DNA from: Hypericum androsaemum
Taxonomy: Eukaryota > Streptophyta > Magnoliopsida > Malpighiales > Hypericaceae
Reading direction: 5' to 3'
Length of the DNA stretch: 64,000 nt
Assembly: GCA_963995505.1 (NCBI GenBank)
Contig: OZ023192.1
Coordinates: forward strand, 6,369,001 to 6,433,000
Below the pieces are notes generated by a model. The model saw nothing but the letters and a program-made list of their open reading frames with translations, was not told where the DNA came from and made no database searches. A program made the translations under genes and the position numbers. Positions 35,536 through 46,600 of the stretch are shown in pieces (positions within the stretch are counted from its first letter, which is position 1; each line of letters begins with the position of its first letter).

Positions 35536-36684
35536 TCATTTGTATGATTCCATCACCGCCCATATGCCACATGCTACGCAAGCCACAGTGAAATTGCTAA
35601 AACCAGCAGCTTTGGTCATGAGCTCATATTCTTTGGCGGTTCTTTGTCTTCCTGTGTGCAACGTCAGCATCGAATTATCGAACGCCGAAGCACACTGGGA
35701 AGCTTTGGTCTGTTTAGGTGTTTCCGGGATTATTATACTAATTATCACCAGCTTCCCTTTTTCTGGCAATGCTTCATAAATGTTCTTGAACACCTTGACC
35801 ACATCATCGTCGCTCCAATTGTGACATGTATCCTGCAAATTATATGAGAGTCCATCAAATTGTGAATAATATAGTAGCTTCATATTGTATAATAAAATAG
35901 GCAAGTAGTGTACCTTAATCATAATAGCATCTGCAGCCGGGATGCTTGAAAACATGTCTCCTCCAACATGTGTGATTCCTGCGTAAGAGGGGGCATCTCT
36001 AACGACGTGAGGCAGGTCGTAGTTAATCCCGCGGATCGTCGGATGCTTGGAGATGATCATGTTCAAGGTCCTTCCGGTGCCGCCAGCAACATCAAGCAGC
36101 GAGGCAACCCCTGATAATCCTCTGTACTTGTCCATGATCTCCTTTATGATGGTGTTGGAGAAGCCATACATTGCCTCGTTGAAGAAAGATCCGAGTTCCG
36201 AGTCTCGGTTCATGTACTCGAACATGGTTGTTCCGTGCACCTTCTCGAACAGATTCCCCCCTTCCAAGATCACGTCCTTCATGTTCAACCATGTTTGCTT
36301 CACGGGAGGTGTATGGGAAAGGGTTAACGCCTTGATCAAGTTGGCATCCGCATCCGCACCTCGGAGGAAGAACTTGCAGGCAGGTGTGAGGCCGTAGAGC
36401 TTGACGAACTTGCCATCGTCGAGGTATCTCAAAGAGAAACTGAGAAGGGAGTGGCTGGCGAAGAGCTGGAGCATGCGATCGAGCATGGAGGGGGCATCCG
36501 GGTTGCGTGTTGGGAGGTGGGAGGCTATTTCGGCCGCGGAGACATAAGCATCGGGGCCAGCTCGGGATATGATGGTGAAGAGGTCGAGTTCGAGAGCAGT
36601 GTTAAGGACCAAAGGGAAGACATGAGCATTGACCAGTAGCATCGCATCAAGGCATGCTTCTTCATCTCTAAGAGTGGAACTCAT
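35536..36684 (-). CDS. COMT-like plant O-methyltransferase, distal intact copy (2 exons, about 355 aa)
   Basis: SAM-dependent O-methyltransferase of the plant caffeate/flavonoid group, expected to be a cytosolic homodimer methylating a phenolic hydroxyl. Exon 1 is 36684-35914 and exon 2 35832-35536. The 81-bp intron is GT-AG, AT-rich and has no in-frame stop, so a single open frame of 382 codons spans the gene; the spliced length of 355 fits the family (about 360). Visible parts: N-terminal dimerisation domain to about 105 (VNAHVFPLVLNTALELDLF); SAM loop LLDVAGGTGRTLN near 196-208; NYDLPHVV near 221; and the catalytic-base His in CHNWSDDD near 261. By family alignment, the two glutamates that flank the base in alfalfa COMT appear as Ser (in VIISIIIPE) and Gln (in GRQRT). 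Substrate cannot be predicted. Twin at 29566-30712. Confidence 0.9.
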   Translation of the reverse strand: MSSTLRDEEACLDAMLLVNAHVFPLVLNTALELDLFTIISRAGPDAYVSAAEIASHLPTRNPDAPSMLDRMLQLFASHSLLSFSLRYLDDGKFVKLYGLTPACKFFLRGADADANLIKALTLSHTPPVKQTWLNMKDVILEGGNLFEKVHGTTMFEYMNRDSELGSFFNEAMYGFSNTIIKEIMDKYRGLSGVASLLDVAGGTGRTLNMIISKHPTIRGINYDLPHVVRDAPSYAGITHVGGDMFSSIPAADAIMIKVHYLPILLYNMKLLYYSQFDGLSYNLQDTCHNWSDDDVVKVFKNIYEALPEKGKLVIISIIIPETPKQTKASQCASAFDNSMLTLHTGRQRTAKEYELMTKAAGFSNFTVACVACGIWAVMESYK

Positions 36685-36806
36685 TGTTTCTAGTTTGATA
36701 TTGTTTGTCTTCGACGTGCTAGTTTCTCTCTTAGCAATCCGCTTGTCTTGGATTATTGGAGTAGTAAGTAATTGGCAGTTTGTATATTTTGTCTTCGATC
36801 AAGATG

Positions 36807-36814
36807 TATTTATA
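36807..36814 (-). promoter_or_regulatory. TATA box of the distal OMT copy
   Basis: The minus strand reads tataaata about 123 bp upstream of the start codon at 36684, matching the position of the TATA box in the proximal copy. Confidence 0.6.
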
Positions 36815-36829
36815 CTCGCTAGCTAACGT

Positions 36830-38149
36830 GATTTGGTGCAGAAACTAATTAATTACTCTTGGGAGTCCGGAACGAAACAAACCGAAAATATTGACCAAGA
36901 TCACGACGGCTGGACCTTGAAACTCTGTCTGGTCCGCAATTATAATATATATATATATACCAAAAATCACTACTAAGGAAGTTGTTTTTATCTTAAATAA
37001 AAATTTCGAGTTTTAGTCTATAAACAATTGTAAGTATTAAATAAGACAATATTACTACTTTTAAAAAATTTTAACAATTCGAATCCGTATTAATTAGTTA
37101 TAATTAGTTCAGTGAGTATCAAGATACCGGAGAATAAACCAAAATTACATGCACACATATGTACAAATAATATTATATCATTATATAGTTCATCAAAGGC
37201 TGCCGCAGCCAAAGAGAATAAAGCTTAAATATTATAGAGTAGTACCGACATGTTACTTCCAGGATTAATACAGTCGTAATACGTTGATGTCCTATTATAA
37301 TATGGTTAACTGATTGATGCGTAGGTTTCGAGGATGTTTCATGGGAATCTTTTTATATCTGCCAGTGTTCTATACATTGAAGGACGTCGTGCATTAACTA
37401 ATGTTGAATTCGGAGTTAGTCAGATATGATGTACGATTGAGTTCAATCTATTTCGGATAAGAGTTGCCGAAATGTGTTTATCGATATTTTTTTTGACGAA
37501 GTTTACTTTGACCGTAAAATTTCGCACAAAAATTTGTCTGGGCATTAAATAATTCAAAAGGTCAAATGATTGATAGAAAATAGAAGAATCAGCATAATCA
37601 TATTCTCTACTCGCTTTTCTTAACATTCGGATAATGCTTGGCTTTTTTAGTGTGAAAATTTCACTTCATTAATTAGATCAAATTATTACAATTATTATTA
37701 GTAAGCATCAATCTCTCACTGACTGCTGCAAGATTCCAATGTAGAATAGTACGAAGAATCACCCACCTAGAAATACCCTCATACGCCAAGATACTACCAA
37801 ACGATTCTACTTATTATCCATCATACAATAGCACGAAAAAATTATCTATCTAGATCTACCCTCCAACACGTAAGATCTTCCTCGCACAAGTACGAGGTTG
37901 TAGTTACTAGTCTCAATAAAAATCTATTCCATAAAACTGTCCCTGCTCGGAAAAAATGAGAACAGAAAAGAGAGCACACGGCGATAGCACTGTTGAACAT
38001 GAATACTACATGTTGTTCCCGATACGACCATTCCCAAGAAAATAAAACCCATCCCAAAAATCCCATACCCCATACCCGATCCTTACTAAGTGAGCATTAA
38101 ATCTTAGGCGTCTTCCCACGTATCATTCCCAACAGTTGCCACCCCCACA
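36830..38149. other. OMT upstream region and spacer
   Basis: 36840-36930 and 37355-37430 are homologous to the upstream region of the proximal OMT copy and mark the duplication unit. A short TA dinucleotide run lies near 36945-36958. The rest is AT-rich with no supported gene. Confidence 0.5.
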
Positions 38150-38600
38150 ACCCCATCCACTGCCAATGAAGCCTCTGAAGCCAAAATGCAAGATAATTCG
38201 ACCAGGGGGAGGGAAAGAGAGTGACCTTATAGCCTGGATCCAGGTTTTGCTTAGCCATTCAGTGAGCAACCAAATTTGTAGTGCGCCGGGCAAACTGAAA
38301 ACAAATCTCGTGGAAGGCTAGGAACCATTGCCTACAATCTTGAATTATGCTCGCCGAGACGCTCATATCCATAGTCGGTCGTTGTAATGTTAGATTGAGT
38401 GGCTGACAGTCCGAATAAATTTTTTTTACCTTATATAGACCCTTTACCACCAGGATTAACCAACCAAAGTTAGCTTCAGTCATTATGTATTGAACCGAAG
38501 CAAAAGCCTCAGTGCACAGGTTATAGGGGAAAGAGCAAGCGTCAGGTCCAACTAGCTCCATTACGAAAAGGATCCCATATGCGTCGGTCATTGGATAACG
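38150..38600 (-). pseudogene. LINE RNase H-like domain relic
   Basis: On the minus strand a frame shows [47 protein letters not shown] and [11 protein letters not shown], the order and spacing of the RNase H-like (RVT_3) domain at the end of many plant LINE polyproteins, including the SDC and the closing R-NxVAH motif. A stop follows immediately after VAH, and the continuation lies in the same frame. Decayed. Confidence 0.7.
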
Positions 38601-38715
38601 TTTGGCTTAATTTGTAAGGTAATCGTTCAAAAGATTTAAGAGAAAATATACTAAATCTTTGAATCATGATATGATGTTTCTATTAAAGATCGATACCAAT
38701 TAAAGAGAAATTCAA

Positions 38716-39985
38716 GTTTTTCTCAAAGCTCGTGATGTATGTCAAGTTATGCTATACCTCAACTTGTCTTGTTAACTGAAATTAGCATGTTGATGAATTA
38801 TTATTTTTTGTAAGGTATAAGTATTATTTCTATCCTTTATGATATATACATCCTAGGCAACAATAGGCCTCGTCAAAATCATACCATGACAAAGCCCAGG
38901 GGGAAAAATCCATAATAGGAAAATAGTACCTCCGATAGCGCCCAGTGCCGAAAGGCAACACCCCATGATGCACCTATAAACCCAAAAAACTAGGATCATA
39001 AGAAGACCACACGCCAAAGAAAAAATAATAGCTTACGGTGCATGGCAGAGAAATATAATGAAACATCTTGAAAATAAAAGCTACTAGACAATCTTGACCA
39101 AAAATTCCACTCCGAGAACACCGAGCAGTCAGATGAAAACATTGATATAGGTATACCCCATGGCGTTTAAAGATCATGACATTCCACAATTTTGAGATAC
39201 TTCAGAAAAAGACTACCAATAGAATGAACCCGAGCTTTTTCAAACAACCACTATCAACAAGACCAATCCATTCATCCACAAAACTTGGGGTAGGGCCATT
39301 AACACACAAAGAGAAACCTACAACCTTCAACATGTAGTTCTTCACACTAGAAGTAAACTTGCAATGCAAGAATAGATGGTTAGAGGATTCACACTCTTGA
39401 CGATAAGAGGGCAAAAAGCATCCTGGGTTCCGCTCAAAGCTCATGATGTATGTCATGTTATGCCATGCCTCAACTCGTCTTGTTAACTGAAATTGACAAA
39501 AGAGGGAAAGGCCTAAGACTCATCAAAATTGTACGATGACAAAATCAAGTGGGGAAAGGCCAAAAGAGGGAAAGAGTACCTCCAATAGCACTTTGACTAA
39601 GCAATACACCCACTCGAAATTATAGCAGAAAGTAACAACACCCAGTGCCAGAAGGCAACAATGCATGATACACCCAGAAACCCCAAAAACTAGGATCAAG
39701 GGAAGTTCACACACCAAAGCCAAAATTATGGCCTACTGTGCATGGAAGAGAGATATAATGAAACATCTTGAAAATAAAATATACCAGACAATCTTGACCA
39801 GAAAGTCCACTTCGAGAAACACCGAACAGTCAGATTTAAGCATTGATATAGATCTACCTCATGGCGTTTAACAATCACGCCATTCCAAAATTTTAAGATA
39901 CTTCAGCAAAAGACTTCCAATAGAATAAACCAGAGCTTTTTCAAATAACCACCATCCACAAGGCCAATCCAATCATTCACAAAAC
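38716..39985 (-). repeat. Tandem duplication of a LINE zinc-binding-domain relic
   Basis: Two direct copies of a roughly 570-bp block start at about 38716 and 39427 (shared words: atgatgtatgtca, aacttgtcttgttaactgaaat, aggcaacaatgcatgata/aggcaacaccccatgatg, gaaacatcttgaaaataaaa, ccaatagaatgaacc/ccaatagaataaacc). The stretch between the two copies (39200-39456, minus) encodes SSNHLFLHCKFTSSVKNYML, which resembles the end of a reverse-transcriptase zinc-binding (zf-RVT) domain. The copies differ by scattered substitutions and short indels, so the duplication is old. Together with the RNase H piece it forms the collapsed 3' half of one LINE. Confidence 0.6.
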
Positions 39986-40466
39986 CCCACAGTATAGACA
40001 TGAACTAAGCATTGCAGGATTACATTATGTCATGTTAGCCCGATGACTAAACCCCAACCCCATCGCAGAAATCTCCAAAAGCTGGACAAGAACCAGAAAA
40101 ACACCATCCGTACCCAGGAAATGGGAACCAATAGAAAAAGCTGTGTTCGATTCCGCTTAATTGCGCAACCTATTCCCATTTCTGAGTACTTGGCATCCCA
40201 GACGCTTGAATTGCAACTGAAAGAAATGTAAATTTCCAAAAAGCCCACGGTCTCTATCATCACATGACAAGCATTCAATCAGCAAAAGAGAGAAAAAAAA
40301 AAGATTCATAGACAGATTTAACACAAGCGACATGTTCAGATAGAAGACATAATTGAAAAGAGACTACTAGTTCTCAAGCGGGCAAGGAGAGACACACATT
40401 TGAGCAGCAGGGCGCAGAAGCAACAAAAGTGGTCATTTTGGAAGGAATACTGGGGGCAGACACTTG
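39986..40466. other. Spacer
   Basis: I see no supported gene. Only short frames without similarity lie between the LINE relic and the next broken gene. Confidence 0.4.
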
Positions 40467-41950
40467 CTTAGCAACTGAAGTAAGCTTTCCCAGAAAGGAG
40501 CTGCCCAGGTTTTTGACCATCACCAAAGGCATGGTGCTTGACCCGAACATCATCTATAAGGGAGGCGGTGGTTTCTGCCCCAGCCATCAGGTCCAGCTCG
40601 AAGGTGAAAACTGAAGGATGAATGCTAAAGCTGCTACGGAAAGCAATTGCGCAGTACCTGTTCCGGCCCAATCCGATGAGGTGCCATTGTAAGCGACATG
40701 ACTCAATCTTGAAGGACCCCCATGGAAACGAGACATCTTCACCAACTTTCAAGTCCAAACAGTCACCAATGGTGGGTTCAGCACCCAAACCAAAAACCGG
40801 GAAGATGGCGCCACGAGAGAAGGCAGGGAGGAGCAGGGGATCCTCCCTATAGACATGAGAGATATACGTAAAACCTCGAAACGGACGGGAATGGGGATGG
40901 AGTGGGAGATCCCGAAATAGAGATCACAAGCTCGGTCCACTCCCCGAAAAAATCTTCTTTGAGGTGGAAGAAATCTTCTTTGAGGTGGAAGCGCAAGAAA
41001 CGTTGCCGGTCGGGATGGTATTGGACAAGGTGCACAATCAATGTATCGTCCCCAATGCAGGACTAGCCCTCGAAGAGTATCCCGTCGGAAGGGCCCCAGA
41101 AATAGGGGGGCGGAGCATGGAGAGAGTGCCATATCTCGTTGACAAGAACCTCAAATGCATCCGGGTAGTCATGACCATATGTAGGGAAGAAGCGGAGCGC
41201 GTAGAGCCTACCCCCGATAGAAAAGAGCTCAGGGCTGCGCCTGTCGCGGGTGAAACTGGGGCCCTTCCACCCAACCCTTGTCCTCGTCCCCGATCTCGCG
41301 AACCCAGAGGCGAGTGTTGTTGCCTGAAACGTAGGCCGAGGAGCCCACGATGGCACAAGACAAGTCAGTGACGTTCTTCCGGTGATAGAGGCAGAGGTAA
41401 GTGAAGTCGAAGACGTGGTAAACGTTTAAGCACTCATCGGTGGTGTCGATTGCGTAAATGCTCAACCCTTCGAATGGGGACCCACAAGAGAATGGGGACG
41501 CACAGGATCGGCCGACGAAATACACGGCTTGGCTCCACCACTGGGCCCACGCGCCCTTCGGCAGTTTCGGCACCGACCCCAGCAGTCGCGGCACTCTACC
41601 ATCCTCCAAGGGCCCCGCTTCGAAATCAGCATAACCTCATCCTCATCCTCATTCTTGAAGGGCATCCGCTTCCAAAACGGCATATCCTCGTCCCTCAAAG
41701 GCACCGGCTTCGAAAGCGGCTCATCCTCGTCCTCATCCTTCAAGGGCTCCGGCTCCGGTTCCGAAAGCGGCTCATCCTCATCCTCCAAGGGCACCGGCTC
41801 CGAAAGCGGCTTATCCACGTCCTCATCCTCATCCTTCAAGGGCTCTGGCTCCGAAAGTGGCATATCCTCATCCTCGTCCTCATACTCATCCTCGTTCAAC
41901 CTCGGGATCTTACGCGGAGGAGAGGACTCGCGCACTTCTTCCTTCAGCAT
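40467..41950 (-). pseudogene. Broken intronless gene with acidic repeat N-terminus (unrecognised family)
   Basis: Starting at 41950 on the minus strand, the frame opens with MLKEEVRESSPPRKIPRLNE, followed by about six imperfect repeats of an acidic PLSEPxPLKDEDED unit to about residue 100. The natural continuation then jumps frame near 41640 (into FEAGPLEDGRVPRLLGSVP), again near 41255 (GWVEGP to SFTRDRRSPELFS), meets TAG at 41063-41065, and shifts once more near 40855 into a last segment (GDCLDLKVGEDVSFPWGSFK) ending about 40468. Phrases such as GNNTRLWVREIGDEDKGW and SIGGRLYALRF look like blades of a kelch- or F-box-associated beta-propeller, but I cannot name the family. Several lesions make this a pseudogene. 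Confidence 0.6.
40951..40992 (-). repeat. 21-bp perfect tandem duplication in the broken gene
   Basis: aatcttctttgaggtggaag plus one base is present twice in a row, encoding the heptad HLKEDFF twice on the minus strand. The duplication keeps the frame. Confidence 0.85.
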
Positions 41951-43671
41951 GGCAAACCCTAATTTTTTTTTTGTGGGTACTTATCCTTCTTGTGCTACGA
42001 CTTTTGGTGGTTACTCTTTAAATTAATAAATTATTAATTTTTAGATTAATTTATAACTATCTAAATAAAATTTTATTTTATGATTATAAAAGTTTTACCA
42101 CCCAAGCAGCCAGCCCTTAGTTGGCACATCTTTCTAAAAGCTAAATAGTTCGCTTTCGTAGAGTATAATATTTTGGGTTATAATAGGGACAGACCCACGC
42201 TACTGCATCCAATATTTAGATTGTATCTTTTGCTTTATTTTTGTAGCTTTTTCCAAATTGTGGCCATTGAATGCCTTTATAAAGAGATTGCAAGTATCAC
42301 TTTTGGATTGAATAAAGATGCTAAGTAAAATTTGTGATAAAGATACTAAGTTTCACTTTTGCCTTTATAAAGTTTGAAATATTCTCGTTTTGTCTAGTGC
42401 GTCATCTCATAACTAAGAAAATGAACCTGTAATTTTCTCCTAACAACCCAAAACCCTGACAGTTAACGAGGGAGTTTCAATGACCGATGGGGCAAAGGAG
42501 AACCTAAACATGCCTAACATCTAAAACCAAAAAAATATTCTCTCTTGCCTTGTCCTAAAAAATGTTGGTTATCGTAAAAAATTCCTTCTAATTATTGTTT
42601 ACGAAACCTATGACTGAGAAAACTTTACACTCCAGAAGTCGGTCTAAAATGGATAGGTTTTTTTCATAACTAATTGTGACTTGCCGCTAGGTTATGTGTC
42701 GGTCAAAATGGAGACCAAGTGTATGCATATTGGATTATTTTGTGTTTGTAAAAAGTTTGAAGCTAAAAAAATGGTATAACATTCCCTTTTTTTTTAACTT
42801 TGCTCGCAATTCTAAAACACCACGAATCATTAAAATTATAAATTTATAACTGTAATCATGGTCAACAACTTTGTAACACAAACTATCGATTAACCAATTA
42901 CCAATTTTCTCATTCAGAATAGAAAGGTGGTCAGTGCTAGTCCAACTATTGCCTGAGATTCATGTTCATCAATATGGGTTTTGCACCACAAGGCTGGTCT
43001 CTAGCCCAAGATTGTCTTCAGACAGTAAGTAATAGTGTACGATAAGTGTTCAATGATTTCTAATATAAGGCCGAGATGACTAGCCCGTAACCTTTTTTTT
43101 TAATCACTTGCTTGAGATTCTAGCACTGTTAGATTCTATTTAGAGAGCAGAGTTCTCTCAAATGGTACGATTTACATTCGTAAAGTTTCAACCTAAGACC
43201 TTAATTCAAATTTCTTACTTCAACGAATCCTCCGTCCCAACTACTTAGCCAGCTGGTATATAAGTTTCAAACTTTTTGGTTTTACAGCTAATCCACTCAT
43301 GCCTTGGAGGTTCAACTAATGATTTCCCATGTAACCGAAATGTAATCTTATTGTTTTGGATTGGTCTATCTAATAATTGTGCCAATAATAAGAAATTGGA
43401 TTGGTTAACCAACTGGATGCGTCCACCTCCAGCAAACTAGTATGGACAGAGGAAATATATTGTCCCAATCAGCATATTCCCATGAATTAAGGCAAATCAA
43501 TTTTCTACAAGGCCTTTCAGAATTTTTGTTCAAAAAGAGTTAAGTGAGCATTAAGGCCTTTATAATCAAGGAAAGCTGGACTAGATTACTTGGTCCTATA
43601 GTAGACATGATTAACATAGATTCATAGTTCACTAAAGTAGCAGATTAGCTGTAGAACAGGGAAGCACCTGG
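41951..43671. other. AT-rich spacer
   Basis: About 1.7 kb with no supported gene. A short direct repeat (aagtatcacttttgga / aagtttcacttttgcc) lies near 42290 and 42345. Confidence 0.45.
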
Positions 43672-46600
43672 ACTAGATCACTGAACTCAGGCAACTCGAA
43701 GAATTTTGCAAGTTCGTCATTTCTACCGGCTGGCTCCGGGTAAAAATTCCATATTTTACACCTTCTACTTCTCCATCTACAACAATTACAAGCGAACATT
43801 AAGACAATAGCTTATAACAGCAAACAAAAATTTCTCCAGAATATCTAATGCAACAAGCGGAAGAAAGACAACAAGTACAAGAAGCAATTTGTTTCGGCAG
43901 TAGAGAGCATACAAAAAAACAGAATATGACATGTAAAAGCACTCTTTGAATGTGTGCCTAACATGTCTCAGGGGCCAGTTTCCATACCCAAACCAAATCT
44001 ATGAACTTTTGACAGTGAAGCAGAAAGCATGTCCCTGATTTTTCATCCTGCAGGAAGTAAACAATAGGTCATATCTCTAACAAAGCCATGTTTCTTTTCC
44101 GAATTGATTTTATCAAACTCTGGCAACTCCGCACAGGGATCAAGGAAGAAGCATTCCTATAATTGCTTAACAAACAGAAAAGAAGTTTGTTGAGGAACCT
44201 CAAGAATTTTTGAAGAAACTTGAGATCCCACTCATTTCTAAAGAAGTGACTAGAATAGCATCAAATTTCAAAGAAAAAACCATACCACCATATATTTAAC
44301 GGTTTAACCAAGTAGACATAAATTTTTTTATCCCTATACTTTGTGAAATTCCGTAGAAGTTGCATGCATCAGGTTAAAACTTACCCCCAGACAGAATAAT
44401 AATAATAATGATGATGATGTTAATAACAATAATAACAAGAATAAATTTTTTTTCACTTTCCTATCATAACAATATTTGATCTATGAAACAAGATTCTACA
44501 ATCCAAGAGCCACCTTTGGCTGACTATGCCATATTTCAAATAGAAAAATGACAAAAATAAAAGTTCATCTTCGTGAAGAAAACTGTTCACCAAATGACCG
44601 TTCTCAAGTACAAACCTCTGGCATTCTTTAATCATATTCCCTAAATCTGATACACTTAACTGAAGAAACATGAAGAGAAAGGAATAGTAGCTAATTCAAG
44701 TATGTTCACCTGTACAATCTGGGGATACCAATTCTGAAGCTTACTGATAGCAGTGTCAATCTCACCATTCCTGATCAGCTTCATTAATTGGGAGAAAAAG
44801 TTAGTAGATTCCAGGCTTTATGAGATCTAGAACATGATGCTTAACTAAAGAGGAAAAATCAGATGTTTAAAGGTTTTATATATAACACAGTAAAGCTCAG
44901 GCTTTTAACCAAATCATAATTCCTCCAGAAACACAATTAGAAACTTCTTACCTATCTAAGAGTTTTCCTGTGGCTCAAAGCATATAGAATATCCTGCTCA
45001 GCACCCCATCTTCCCAGCTAGAAAAATAGGAGGAATCGTACTTTTACCAGCCACGTGAAATGCATTGAGAGTCTCTTCATAGCCATAATGTAGTAGATAA
45101 GAGCGAACAAGCCTGTTCAGAACATGAAAGGCAAAACAACTCTCACTTGAGAACTATACAACAAGAAAAGGAGCAGTTAAACTATGATGCTGAAGCCGGG
45201 TTGAAATTCTGCATATCACAGTACAAGTTCCAACGCAGCTCATTCTTCAAACTTCCGTTAACCTTTGCTCCAACGGAGAACATACTTGCAGCCAAGTAAA
45301 CTAAAACAATAGTAGAGAAAGATGACCTAATCTGGCCTCAAAACTTCATTTCGGACATCAACGATTTTATTCTACAAAAGATGGAACAAACAACAAGAAG
45401 GAACTGATGTCAAACATCAGCTTCTAATACAGTTGATTAAAACTTTTGAAGAACAATAAACCACAAGGAAAATCATGCAGAGATTTTAAAAAAGAATGCG
45501 CACTTGCATAAAGCTGACATTTGGTGGTAAAGATTCGTTCTCAATTGTTCTCTGTTGCTTCATCCTCTCTTTGGTTTCATATTCATATGCAATGATTGAG
45601 AAAAAGAATGAAAGAAGATAAAAGTATGCAAGCTACTATTCCTACATATTCATGAATATTTTCCCTACACACACCAATACTTTCGCATACACACACAAGC
45701 TCGTGCGGAAGAGCTAGGGCGCAGACAAACACATACACAGAACAGGAGATCGAGATAGAGATAGAGAGAGTACCCTGGGATCAAAAGCAAACGGTCTCTG
45801 CCCAAAGCTGACTTCAACCCTGCTGTAGATGCAAATGAAGCATGGATAGAAAATCAGAATTACTAATATGACAAGATAACTTACGGAGGCAATAAAAGAA
45901 AATGTCAATCCATCAATAGCTAATTCAGATAAACCAATACTGGAAGGAAAGGTTCAGTACAATGGAACAAACAGAAAAAGAATGCAAAGTTAAAAGGGGG
46001 AAAACGAGTCGGTACTTCAGCAAACCAATAAGAAAAAAGTACAAGTTACCACATCTGTGATGAACAAAACTGAAACACCCCACCACATCAAGACCCAGCA
46101 AGTTAAGTTTTTTGAAGTTGGAAAAGAATTTGAAATTTAACAAATCTTCCAACAACTTTCAATCCTACCATTTCTCAACATGAAAAAGAGGCATCTAATG
46201 GCATGGAAGTTCCTTGCTTGATCTCCAGACGAGCTGAAATTTTCCTACCCGCATTACAGATCAACAATAGCAACTGTGCAAGCTTGCAAAAAGTTTTACA
46301 GAAAAACTCAATGCTGTGGCAAGCCTTTTTTAGGGATTAACGGATTCTACTCAGCCTATGTTTCCATGTTCAATGATATATTTTTAGCCCTCCAAAATAA
46401 GTGCTATCATGACACCCAGCATTGCAACTTTCATCAGTAAAGTAAGTCAATTCATAGCATCTGGGACAATTCTAAACTTTTTCCAGAGACATTAGGGGAA
46501 AGAACAAGAAACATGAAAATGTAACTTAATCTACATAGAAGAACGAACTACTATCAGACAGAAAGCAGAACAAGCAGAACATAGACATGGTATATAAACG

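Noticed and set aside
41450..42026. Two plus-strand frames rich in Ser/Gly and Leu/Ile
   Set aside because: They are shadows of the acidic repeat on the minus strand. Repeat periodicity alone keeps them open.
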